Part shown: positions 26,774 through 37,700 of the stretch, piece after piece
Numbering within the stretch: position 1 is the stretch's first letter
Layout: each line of letters opens with the position of its first letter
NCBI GenBank assembly: GCA_020465985.1
Contig: JAANYP010004442.1
Coordinates: forward strand, 514,217 to 578,216
DNA from: Centrapalus pauciflorus
Lineage: Eukaryota > Streptophyta > Magnoliopsida > Asterales > Asteraceae
Direction of reading: 5' to 3'
DNA length: 64,000 nt
Made by a program: the position numbers and the translations under genes
Notes under the pieces: model-generated
Database searches by the model: none
Told to the model about the DNA's origin: nothing
Seen by the model: the letters and a program-made list of their open reading frames with translations, nothing else

Positions 26774-28105
26774 AGGAAAATGATGTCAAATAGTTGTGTA
26801 CTTTTGAGTTTGTACTCATTTATGTAGTGTACTTTTTTTTATGCATTTTTGGTAGTCAAACTTTCAAAAATGTTTCAATTAGGTAGTTGGGTGACTTGGA
26901 AACCGGCACCAACCGGTCACCATGCTTACGTGGACGGTTTTTTCAAGAAAAATGGCATCAAATAGCTATGAACTTTTAAGTTTGTACACATTTATGTTGT
27001 GTACTTTTTTTTGTGCACATTTAGTAGTCAAACTTTTAAAAGTGTTTCAATTAAGTAGTTAATTGAGTTACCTAAAAATTGATACAAACCAATTATGATA
27101 CTTATGTTGACATATTTTATGACATAGAAGAATGAGAGAATTTCATATATATCCTTGTAAACTTTAATTATTACGCATATATGCTTGCAAAATTTCTTAT
27201 TACATATATATATCCTTCTAAATCTTTAAATCTCACATATATATCTAAATGACTATTTTAAATATATTTTATCATTTAAAAAATTTTGAATACCTAAACT
27301 ACCATCTCAAATTCCCACAAAAATAAATTAGAAAAATAAAGAAATATGTTTTCTAATTTAATTCAATAATAAATTAATTAAAATATGATATTTAATATTT
27401 TTTAAATGATGTAACTAAATTTAAAATAGTCATTTGGATATATATGTAAGATTTAAAGGTTTAGAATGATATATATGTAATAAGAATGTTTGTAAGAATA
27501 TATACGTAATGTTGGAGGTTTAGAAGGATATATATGAAATTCTCCTTAGAATTAATGACTCTTAAACACGATACTTATCAAATTCAAAACATATCATTTC
27601 CATTTGATAGATATCATGTTTAGGAGTTGAAAATTAATGCTCTATTATATTGTTATAAAATGAAAGCATATTTTATCAATTTGATACATATTTGGTTTAT
27701 AAATCTTTTTATAGTTTTATAGAAAAAATAAATCATCTTAAGTTTTTTTTAATTTCAAATTATAAAAAAGATGTCCACATAAACAAAGTAATCGGTTGGT
27801 ATCGATTGTTAGGTAACCCAACTACTTAATTGAAACACTTTTAAAAGTTTGACTACTAAATGTGCACAAAAAAGTACACAACATAATTGTGTACAAACTT
27901 AAAAGTACATAGCTATTTGATGTCATTTTTTCTTGAAAAACTCGTCCACGTAAGCATGGTGACCGGTTGGTGCCGGTTTCCAAGTCACCCAACTACCTAA
28001 TTGAAACATTTTTGAAAGTTTAACTACCAAATGTGCACAAAAAAAAGTACACTACGTAAATGAGTACAAACTCAAAAGTACACAACTATTTGACGCCATT
28101 TTCCC
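26774..28105. mobile_element. Palindromic MULE-type element, 1332 bp, with 9-bp TSD
   Basis: The 9-bp TAATTAAAA flanks both sides exactly (26765-26773 and 28106-28114), the TSD size of Mutator-like elements. The arms are long inverted repeats of roughly 340 bp beginning (A/G)GGAAAATG(A/G)(T/C)GTCAAATAG. Within each arm a unit of about 170 bp is directly duplicated (CAAATAG(T/C)TRTG and GTTTCAATTA(G/A)GTAGTT blocks at 26780 and 26950). GACCGGTTGGTGCCGG-type blocks mark the arm. No transposase. Confidence 0.88.
27131..27538. mobile_element. Smaller inverted-repeat element nested inside the MULE palindrome
   Basis: Ends GAGAATTTCATATATATCCT on the left and the inverse (AGGATATATATGAAATTCTC) on the right enclose an AT-rich core with repeated ATATATATCCTT/AAGGATATATAT blocks. 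It sits between the two MULE arms. A related terminus (GGGAGAAATTCATATATA) occurs at about 58432. Confidence 0.65.
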
Positions 28106-28136
28106 TAATTAAAACTTAAAAGCTATATAGTACTTT

Positions 28137-28889
28137 AGAAGGCATTTGGTTTTGTTTTAACAAAGAACATAATTAGAATATTACGTTACAATAACGTAAA
28201 TAATTGATTTAAAATGTTTAGATAACATTTATTAATAAATGATTATTTATGTTTAGAATTAATCTTACCACATATTTTTATAAGAGGGTGTTTGATTTTG
28301 CCTTATAGATGAAATTATTAGCTTATTACGTTACAATAACACAAATAATTGATTTAAAATGTTTGGATTGTATACCTTAATAAGTGATATTTGCGTTTAG
28401 AGTTATTCCTACCACACTTTTTCATAAGTTAAAAAATGTAGCTTATTTGCTTAATAAATGATTATTTGATCATTTTACAAGTCAAAACGCAAATCCAAAC
28501 ACTTTAAAAACTAATTATTTTATAATTATGATAGCAAACAACAGAAGCTAAACCAAACATTATATTTCCGACAGCACTTTTTGTTACATCTATTATCTGA
28601 TTATTAGTTTCCAAAACACTACATCCTTTTTCAAACGCAAATCCAAACACCCTCTAAGTTAAAATATGTAGCTTATTTGCTTGATAAGTGATTATTGGAT
28701 CATTTTGCAAGTTAAAACGCAAATCCAAACACTTTAAAACTGATGATTTGATAATCATGATAGCAAATAGCAGAAAATAAGAAACTAAACCAAAAATTAA
28801 ATTTTATGCAACACTTTTTTGTTATAGCTATAATCTGGTTATTGGTTTTTAAAACATTACAATACTTTTTTGCAAATCCAAAACACCCC
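28137..28889. mobile_element. PIF/Harbinger-like MITE, outer older copy interrupted by a younger copy
   Basis: The left end GAAGGCATTTGGTTTTG at 28137 and the right end CAAATCCAAAACACCCC at 28889 are flanked by TTA on both sides (28134-28136, 28890-28892), the TWA target duplication of PIF/Harbinger elements. The two halves join logically across the insertion at 28284-28654 (CTTACCACATATTTTTATAA, then TAAGTTAAAATATG). Confidence 0.82.
28284..28654. mobile_element. PIF/Harbinger-like MITE, inner younger copy
   Basis: It begins GAGGGTGTTTGATTTTGC and ends GCAAATCCAAACACCCTC, with TAA duplicated on each side (28281-28283, 28655-28657). Its interior (CTTACCACA-like, TAGCTTATTTGCTTAATAA, ACGCAAATCCAAACAC) matches the outer copy, so the family has inserted into itself. 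Confidence 0.87.
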
Positions 28890-28892
28890 TTA

Positions 28893-29276
28893 TACAATCT
28901 TTTGGGTTTCGTACAATAAATGAGTCATTAAGTATTTTATTAAAGACAACATTTCTATGGAAAAAAAAAAAAAAGAATACGTTACATATACTACAAAGCT
29001 CTCTAAATCTGTCTAAGAACAAATCAAAAATGAAGACATGCTTAACTTCAAACTACCCAATTGCATGTTATCATACCATTAACTATTTCATAATCAACTA
29101 TTTATTAAACTCATTTAATTAAATGAGATTTTTTTAATTTATTAATAATTAACCATATGGCTAGAACCTCTACATATAGCTTGATATTTGTTGTTAAGAA
29201 AGAAAAAGAAAGCAAAGCAAATTAAAAATATAGGTACAACAAGCTAAAATTATAAAAGGATATAAATCAATCTCTA
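28893..29276. other. Intergenic DNA
   Basis: AT-rich with a poly-A run at 28962-28974. No gene or delimited element is recognised. Confidence 0.4.
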
Positions 29277-29783
29277 TCTATACTATACTATTAAATGAAT
29301 GATTAAAGTGACACATGTCGACTTCTCATTTAATCTGACACATGTTAAAACTTCCTTTTATCATATATTGTTTACCAAAATTTAATTTAAATCCAGAGAA
29401 TGCTTGAATGAAATTATGGAAGAAAAATGTGAATGCGAATGAAAATATGGGGGATGAGAATATAGATTGAATCAAGAAGAAAACTTCATTCCCCCCAATT
29501 TATAGGGTCATGGTTTATTAACCATAATCAGATAATCATTAACTATATTATATTACACCAATCATCATTAATGACTATCATTGTCATTCTTTATCTTATA
29601 ATACATCCAACTAAAGATATTTAATATTCAAATCAAATTCAGTTCATTCTATTATAATTTAATATAACTAATCAAATAAAGAATTAACCCAATTATAATA
29701 ATCAAATTCTTTACAGTTATTTTATATATTTTTAATTTAAATATGATTTTTTCACCAATGTAAAACATGAGTATATAAACTAG
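29277..29783 (+). mobile_element. Non-autonomous Helitron
   Basis: Starts TCTATACTATACTATTAAA after an A-containing flank and ends ATGTAAAACATGAGTATATAAACTAG followed by T. Length about 507 bp. The terminal hairpin is weak (ATGT...ACAT). It shares the start, the early ACACATGTCG block and the CTAG end with the other Helitrons here. Confidence 0.65.
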
Positions 29784-30780
29784 TGTTACAATATATAAAC
29801 AACATTATATCTTGATATAGCTAAGGGCGAGTAACTATATATTAGTAACAGGAAGTGATGGATCCACAAATAATTTTATAAGGGTCGTTTTTCATAATTT
29901 TATAGAGACCAGTTAAAATCTATCACACTAATACAAAAGTATAACAGAGTCTCTATATCAAATCTCATATTTACCAAATACTCTAAAAAACTGGACACCT
30001 TTGATTGTTTTAATAATTAATAGAACCCGATTCCTTATTAAAAATTAGGGTTGAAAACTTTTGACAATATATATGATTAATGGAATTTTTTATTAGTCAT
30101 TGGACCCCTAACCCTACCACTTGAATCCTCCGCTGGTTTGGATGGCGGATATACACACCCATCTCAAATTTCATATATTTGGACAACTCAGTGTCACGTT
30201 AACTTTTGTTTTTTTCTTTACATATTTTTCTTTCTAATATGAAAATATAGATTTTTCTATCCCAATATACACACACATATTTTTGGGCTTGGGCTCGGTA
30301 CGTATTAAACAAGCCCATTGTTGCAATGCATCCTTTTTTCGTTATATAATGCTTTTTACAAACTAATACCGTAACATTTGATTTTTTATTTAACACAAAA
30401 ATTTAATTGTTGATCATTATATTAATACATCTCTCGTTAATGATGAAAATATATTTTTGAAAGAAAAGAACTTACGCGTGATAAAATAGACTTTCAATGT
30501 CAACGATTAAACAAGTAATCAAAGTTAATATCATATAATTATTTAATCATATAAGTAATCGAACTTAATTATTTAAACGCTATATATAGTAGCTTTAATG
30601 TATCATATCATATAAAAGTTTAGTAAATGTCATAATCTTTTGGGTTTCTTTCATTAAATTTTTACATAATCAACAATTTATTAAACCCACTTAATTAAAT
30701 AAATCTTTTATTAATTAGCCATAAAGCTAGCACCTCTACATATGCCCCATATATAGATAGGGCGACATTATATAGTTCAC
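29784..30780. other. Intergenic DNA upstream of the EC1-like gene
   Basis: AT-rich. No gene, no delimited transposon. It includes the promoter of the following gene. Confidence 0.4.
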
Positions 30781-30794
30781 TATATATATAATAT
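30781..30794 (+). promoter_or_regulatory. TATA-like box of the EC1-like gene
   Basis: TATATATATAATATAA-type sequence about 50-60 bp before the ATG at 30844. The position is reasonable for a short 5' UTR, but the surrounding DNA is generally AT-rich. Confidence 0.35.
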
Positions 30795-30843
30795 AATATT
30801 ACAACTCTTAGCTTAACAAAATAAGTTAATAAGTTCCTTTCCC

Positions 30844-31248
30844 ATGGCCGCTATTAGGGTTCTTCCCATCACTCTACTTTTTCTATTATTATCATGCCTT
30901 GTTACTTTCGAAGTCGGTTCCATGGCTCGGGAAATGCACGAGATCGAGCATGGTAAAGGTGTTGAAGCGAGGCTCAAGGGAGAAAAAGATGGTGGCGGGC
31001 TAATGGATTGTTGGAACGCTTTACTTGAATTGAAATCATGCACGAACGAAATCATACTTTTCTTTTTAAACGGAGACAGTTACTTGACAATGGATTGTTG
31101 TAGAGCGATTCGTATCATTACATACGGGTGTTGGCCTTCGATGCTTACTTCTCTTGGATTCACTTCCGAGGAAGGTGATATTCTTCGTGGTTATTGTGGT
31201 GGCGCGCCACTGCCACAACCGGTCATGCTTAAAGATCCTCATGTTTAA
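30844..31248 (+). CDS. EC1-like: EC1-like egg-cell secreted cysteine-rich protein, 134 aa
   Basis: EC1 proteins are stored in egg-cell vesicles and secreted when sperm arrive; they act on sperm cells to allow gamete fusion. The single-exon frame has an N-terminal signal peptide (hydrophobic core about residues 7-22). A prolamin-like domain follows with six mature cysteines at 56, 66, 85, 86, 96 and 118. The diagnostic blocks are present: CWNALLELKSCTNEI, FFLNG, CCRAIRIIT and LGFTSEEGDILRGYC. The length and lack of introns match the family. The ATG sits in CCCATGG, and there is no competing upstream start. Arabidopsis EC1 genes are a small family expressed only in the egg cell. Here the gene stands alone in about 14 kb of transposon-rich DNA on its left and 3.5 kb on its right. 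No defect is visible. Confidence 0.95.
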   Translation: MAAIRVLPITLLFLLLSCLVTFEVGSMAREMHEIEHGKGVEARLKGEKDGGGLMDCWNALLELKSCTNEIILFFLNGDSYLTMDCCRAIRIITYGCWPSMLTSLGFTSEEGDILRGYCGGAPLPQPVMLKDPHV

Positions 31249-31304
31249 TTAACAATCGTAATCGTGGATGAATGAATAATTAATACGCGTTTTAATACTT
31301 GGTA

Positions 31305-31310
31305 AATAAA
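31305..31310 (+). terminator. Polyadenylation signal of the EC1-like gene
   Basis: AATAAA 57 bp after the stop codon, followed by GTGTAAAGTG. Confidence 0.55.
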
Positions 31311-32510
31311 GTGTAAAGTGACTTGATTCTAGAATTACCACCGAAATTTATGTTTTGGAGGAATGTATGGAGACTAAGGTCTCGTTTGTTTTTTGTAACA
31401 AGCTCTTTTGGAACGTTAATTACGTCTTGTTGTGAGAAGACAATTGCCACAATCTTTTTTCTTTTTGTGAATGACTTCTTTTGTCATGGATGATTTATTA
31501 TGCATCTGTTTTTGAAATACTTGCTTTTTTTTAAATAAATATATAGATCTCAAAATTCTGATTCTAAAACTATTTTCTCCATAATGATGGAGAATTGAAT
31601 TTTTATATATGTGCTTTATATTTATATATGCAACTAATTTAACCTTTTTAATATCAACAAGACAACAATCAACCGGACTAGATATTTTTAATTTTGGTGG
31701 ACAAATTCACAGGGAAAATATAAAGAATTGTTTTACTTTCGAGGTCAATTTGTTAAAGGTTTTTTAACGACAATTGGTTTCCAGAGTTTTCATTGTTTTT
31801 CGTTAGTCGATCGAGCCAGGAAATGAATATTTATTGTAACAAATATTATTATAAAAAAGTATATATTAAGAAAATGTTAAAAAAAGATCTAATGCTACTC
31901 TTTGAAGCGCTGATAACTGGAAAAATCCATCTCGGCCGGGCTGATCAACTTACACCAATACATTTTAGCTATATGGCTAATGCCTATCAGATAGATGTCG
32001 CTAAAGCTTCCGATATGTTATTTCTTTCCGTAAAGGGTTGTTTGGCTAATTGGTTTGAGTTTTAAAAGTGTTTATTTATCCCCGGAGGGTCGATCTCAAA
32101 CTTTACGGAGACCTAGCTAGACTAAAGCAAAATATTTATTTTGAGGTCTTCCTTGATATTAAGTATATTTATTCCGTCCCAAATTAATTAAATGCCCATA
32201 TTTCCTATGGTGACACTTTTTTGACTTTTAGTGATAGTTTTCGTGTGTCACTAAATGACATTTTGTTTGTAATGTGTTTCCTTCTAAAATAAATTTCTAG
32301 ATCAATATATATATATGTATAAATAATATGATTCCAATTATGCCATTGATCGATGCTAAGGGGTATACATATCACTCCTAAACTCATCATTTTGGACACC
32401 TCAATGTCACATCGCCTTTTCATTCTCTACAAATTCCATTCTAAAACTTTGAAAATAGCCACAATTCCTTTCTATCCCAATATTCATTTACCACATTTAA
32501 TTTTAGAGAG
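31311..32510. other. Intergenic DNA with MITE ends
   Basis: At 31379-31400 GTCTCGTTTGTTTTTTG resembles one terminus of the tiny GTTTGTTT MITEs. At 32205-32262 GGTGACACTTTTTTGAC and GTGTCACTAAATGACA match the CACTA MITE of 36971-37479, so this is a decayed fragment of that family. A 90-codon open frame at 31793-32065 matches no family I recognise. Confidence 0.45.
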
Positions 32511-32514
32511 AGAG

Positions 32515-32660
32515 AGAGAAAGAAGTCGAGCGAGGGATAAAGCCCGTTACGGGGAAGATTTAGCGGGGCGCCGGTGGAGGGAGGGGGAGGCGTTCCCGCC
32601 AGGGTGGCCAAGTCGCCAACCCCAACGGCTCTGGGATACCGCTCCACCTAATAATGTGGT
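32515..32660. other. Isolated GC-rich block of unknown origin
   Basis: About 125 bases at roughly 60-65% G+C (GGGGCGCCGGTGGAGGGAG, CCCGCCAGGGTGGCC) stand in surroundings that are over 70% A+T, preceded by (GA)n at 32505-32522. No family, RNA gene or coding frame is recognised. It may be a piece of a GC-rich transposon terminus. Confidence 0.5.
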
Positions 32661-33417
32661 CTAAAAAATCGACTTTCTAAAAGGTAATTAATAATTAAGG
32701 ATAAAACTGACATTTTGTTGCTTAAAAATTGTAATCATTATGTTTTACTAGAACTGTGTGTTTTTGTCGGTGGACAATTTTACATAAATATTTATCGGGT
32801 AACTTTATACATGGAAAAAGTTATATAATAAAAAATAAAACTTTGACATTGATTAAATTTATCGGATAACCATTTATTCATATTTTTTATCCAGTACTCT
32901 TGAGTATATGATAAAAGACTGACTATACTAATTGTTAATTAGAACAATAAAATGTAAGATGAAGCCAAATAACCAATATTAAATTTTGAACCTAATATTA
33001 AATAAAAAAATAAGATCAACTAAATATTGTAAAAATGTTAACATATAGAATAAAAAACCGAAGATATACATGACACTAGTTACATGTATCGAAGACTTGA
33101 CGATTGAATATACTATTAAGAAACGAGGTGAAGGTAATTAATTAAGCATATAAAATAACATTTTTACAAAAGAAATTAAAACAAATACGTATAATGACAT
33201 CAATTAATTAATTTAATAATTAGTGATACAAAAATATTCCGTGACTAATCAAAATAACTTTCTACATATTGATTGTCTTTTTATTTCCAAAATGCATTCT
33301 TAATTCTTATACAAAGCTTCAATAACACCTTTGAAAATGCATATCTACAAAACGTAAATACAAAAATACACGCCTAAGTATCATAATAAGCTGCAGTAAC
33401 TATAAATTAATATATGT
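32661..33417. other. Intergenic DNA
   Basis: AT-rich; nothing recognised. Confidence 0.4.
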
Positions 33418-34264
33418 ATATCTTAATAAAAGAAAATGTTTAGTGTCACGTGTCGTCTCATTAGTTCATCATATATATTTCCACCTAAAACACGTCCATG
33501 TATATATTTATTCCAATTTTACTTCTAATAAATTTGTAAACAATTACAATTAATTACTATCTAAATTTAACCATTATAAAAATTATTAAAATGAAATTTA
33601 ACCAAATGATATTAATGACTTTCCAAATTAACTCATAACTTAGTTCAAAATGATTTCTTTTTGAATTATTTGATGAAACTTAGTAGGTTAATCTTTTTTT
33701 TTTTAATATTAAAAGATATGTCGAAATACAACTAACAATATGTATTAAATAAAAATTTATCAACTATTATCTAAATTATGGTTTAAAATATATTCATATT
33801 CATTTTTTTTAATTTTTTAAATCATGCATGAATCTATCCTATTTTAATTATGTCTTTTAACAAAATTCTTGGATCGAATGCTCATTAATGACTTTTTGAA
33901 ATAAAAACTGTCATTTCATATTGATTTAAAAAGAAAACTTTATAGTGATAATAATAATATATTTTATGTAAAATTTCAAAAATAATAATATAAAAGAATT
34001 ATCATGTAAAAAAAAATTGTTATTGTTAATAACTTAGGGTTGATAATAATGCAACAACAAATAACAATTTTGAAATATTAATTTTACTTGTTTTCATATT
34101 ATGTTTTCTCAGTATTATAATTAATGTCGTTGGAATGCTTATCTATTCAAGTTTAGTAATAATATATTATTATTATAATATAAATGATAATAATATTTTA
34201 TGATTTTATTTATTATAAAAGCAATAAATATATTTTATACATACCCATGTGACGAATAAACTAG
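33418..34264 (+). mobile_element. Probable decayed Helitron
   Basis: The start region ATATCTTAATAAAAGAAAATG followed by GTGTCACGTGTCGTCTCATTAG parallels the 5' ends of the other Helitrons. The end CCCATGTGACGAATAAACTAG followed by T parallels their 3' ends, but the hairpin has decayed. Confidence 0.42.
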
Positions 34265-34455
34265 TTCAATTTTATAAAATATATATTACGTAACCATAGA
34301 TGTAACCAATTAGACTAAAACGAATATTTAGGCTTGCTTGACAAGGGAAAATAGTACTGTAATTGGAATCACTTGGGACAAGGTTAAGCTATCTAAATCT
34401 AATCTACTACGTACCTTTTGTCTACATAAAAAAAAATATATATATATATTTCCCC

Positions 34456-34462
34456 TATAAAT
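34456..34462 (+). promoter_or_regulatory. TATA box of the ankyrin-PGG gene
   Basis: CCCCTATAAATTGC is a good plant TATA box. It is followed about 60 bp later by a strong donor (ACCA|GTAAGT at 34517), and an acceptor (AAACAG) ends at 34690. This implies a short non-coding first exon and a leader intron at 34517-34690, which supports translation from 34704. Confidence 0.55.
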
Positions 34463-34703
34463 TGCTTCATCTTAATGATAGATAATAAACAAATTAATGT
34501 TCAAAATTATAAACCAGTAAGTTCTTATTATATACCTCATAATTACTATGTTATTTCTAGTAACGAATCATGATACATTTTAAATTAATCGTTCAGCATG
34601 ATAAATAGGTTTACGTTTGAAGTTTTTATTCATGGTAACTATGCTATGCTCACATATATTGAATTTTTATGATCTTTTGAAATTAAACAGACGAGATCGA
34701 GCT

Positions 34704-37700
34704 ATGTCTATGATTGGAATTGTACCAGAAGAACTGAAAGAAGAAAACTACGAGTTTTGGAAAGTATGCTTAAAGAGCTATATGGTTGGTCAAGGCCTAT
34801 GGGATGTTGTCTCGAAAGGAGCAACATCCAAGGAGGAAGAGGCTAGTCAAGAATGGCAAAGGATGAATGCTCGGGCTTTACATGCTATTCAACTCGCTTG
34901 CGGCTCACGTGTTTACTCAAAGTACAAGAAGAAAACACATTTATCGGCTAAGTTTGCTTGGGATCACTTGGTTGAGATGCATTCCGACTTATCACTCCAT
35001 ACCCAAGTTTCTTCTCATGACCAAGATATTCCCATTCAAAAACATGGTAGATTTCATTCGTATCTTGGTGAAATAATTTCACTTGCAATATATATAAAGG
35101 GGGTTTAAATGATGTGTAATATTTGGCAACCAGTTTCAACAATTAAAACTTATTCCACGTAGGTTATTTACCAGTCCACATAGGATTAATAACCGGTTTC
35201 AACGGGTTACACATTGATAAAACATTGATTTATTGATTTTTAGTTAGTTCGAGATTTTTTATGCAACGAAAAATAGTTTGGGGTTTTAATCACAAAAAGC
35301 TGACAAGTTGATGGTTTTTTGCGCAATTATCTCCTATAACAAATATGTGAGTTATACACATTTCACAACAAGTTCACCAAATTTTTATAGTTTTTGGGCG
35401 TAACTATACACTTTAAAGTATGTAAAAAATGTATGGAGAGATATGATGCTTTATGACAAATTAATTAATTTCTACACTTAAAAATATGGAATATTTTTGC
35501 TACTAATTTACATATATGTGAATCGTAGGGTTGTGCATATAAAATTACCCTTAAAGATTTATACATTAGAATATGGAACTTCAAGATTATATGAAATTAA
35601 TTATTAAATTATTATATGCACAAATTAGATAATGAAGTTACATGTTTACCTGTTTTACTTAACAAGCTTGATTTATTATTTGTAAAGAAATTTTAATTTA
35701 GGTAAAAGTATAAGTCGGATCAAGATCTTAAAATACTATTGTAGATATTATGATCTGATTAAAGTTTTAGTCACGAGAGATCCTACTAAGAATAATTCAT
35801 ATATGCTAGTCATGATTGTAGGACCGTAAAAATCTTAAGATCAATATCGAGATCCAGGGCCAGCCCGCCAGGGGGCACGTGGTCGGCCTAGGGATCAAGT
35901 CATAAAGGGGTATCATTTTTTCAGTCTAATACTCCAATAACTAATATATTAGGTCCACACGTGTATTTTTTTAAACTTTTCAGCCCAATAATTGACCAAA
36001 ACCTTATAAAATAGTATGTTGTATTTTTTAAAAGACCTTTTTTTTTTCCTATTTTGGTCAAACTTGTTTAAAAAAATAGTACGTTGCATTATAGATTTCT
36101 TAAAAATACATATTTTTTTCAATCTTGCCCTGGACATTAAAATACTCGACGGGTAAAAAATCTTAATGCGCTGATTTTCTTATATAGGGTTTGAAGAGCC
36201 TGATAAATATAAAGTCCTAGTTAAGGCTATAGAAGAAAATAACATGAGAATGGTGAAGGATATTCTTAATAAGGAGCCTAATGCAACCACAGCAATTGTT
36301 TCTTCTCATGGAGACACACCTCTCCATCTTGCAATCCTCTCCGCAAAATGGGAGATCGCGATAGAGTTGGTTCATCGGATGCCTGCACAAGGACTAGAAA
36401 TCAGTAACGAGTTTGGTGCCACGCCTTTATCTCTCGCTGCTATAACGGAAAAAAGGAAGCTGGCTAAGGCCATGGTGGACAAGAATCCGAAACTGGTTTC
36501 GATTAAGAAAGGACATGCGGACGAGAAGTCACTTCCTGTGATTGTGGCTTCGATGTATGGCAGAAAGCGAATGGTTCAATATCTCTACTCCATGACTCCA
36601 AAAGACCTGTTCGATCCAACACAAAGCTTGGATGGTGTGTTGCTTCTCAATAATTTGATCACCGCTGACTTATTTGGTGTGTACATATATAATGGTTTAT
36701 TATACGCTTCGATCTCAAAGGTAAAATTAGATCGATATTTACATTCTTGCTATCTGTTGCAGATGTTGCTTCAATGCTGCTACATAAGTTCCCAAAGCTA
36801 GGCGTGACCGCTGATCACCATGGAGATTACGCTCTTCATAAATTGGCTCACAAACCTTCGGCATTTGCAAGTGGAACCACTTTTACGATTTGGAAACATT
36901 TGATCTATCACTGTGGGTAATCACATGCTTTTGAATCCATTAATTCATGTAAAACTTATATATCTATAGTCACTACAAGAAAAATGTCATTTAGTGATTA
37001 AAACTTTTAGTAATACAAAACAAAGTGTCACTGTATCTTACTTTTGGTGACACTTATGAAAAAGAGCAGGTATAGAGCAATTTTTTACCCACATTTTTTC
37101 TAAATTAGTGACACAAAAATTTTGTCACAAAATGCTTGAGGCCTATACCTATATACAATTTTTAGTCACAATATGTCTATACCCACTCCACTTTTACTCA
37201 CTCTTTTTGTTGTGTAGATAAAAGATTTTGATACCTATAGTGACACTTTTTTGACAACAAAAAGAGTGGGTAAAAGTGGAATGAGTATAAATATACAGTG
37301 ACTAAAAATGTATGTGGATATAGGCGTCAAGTATTTTGTGACACTAATTTAGAAAAAGTATGGGTAAAAGATTGCTCTTTACCTACTCTTTTTTATAAGT
37401 GTCACTAAAAGTCAGATATAGTGACACTTTTTTTGTGTCACTAAAACATGTGCCACTAAATGACACTTTTCTTGTAGTGAGTAGAAACTGATAGTAAAAT
37501 GAGGTTTTTTCCAAAATAAACACAATAATCTCTTTAGTTTTGATATCTTTGATGATGTATATTACTTACTTTTACCGAAGGTTTGTGTTTGGCTTGATTT
37601 ATATATACATCTAAACAGGTGTACGAATACATTCTCCATGGGATCAATATTCGAACGAAACTAAGCGCATAAAAGGTGATGAACAAATAATCGAAATCCC

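Noticed and set aside
31793..32065. 90-codon plus-strand frame
   Set aside because: Contains a moderately protein-like stretch (LITGKIHLGRADQLTPIH), but I recognise no family, and there is no promoter, splice partner or polyA context.
34617..34703. Upstream in-frame extension of the ankyrin gene (from TTG 34617 or ATG 34632)
   Set aside because: A strong donor at 34517 and acceptor at 34690 place this stretch in a leader intron; the conserved N-terminus starts at 34704.
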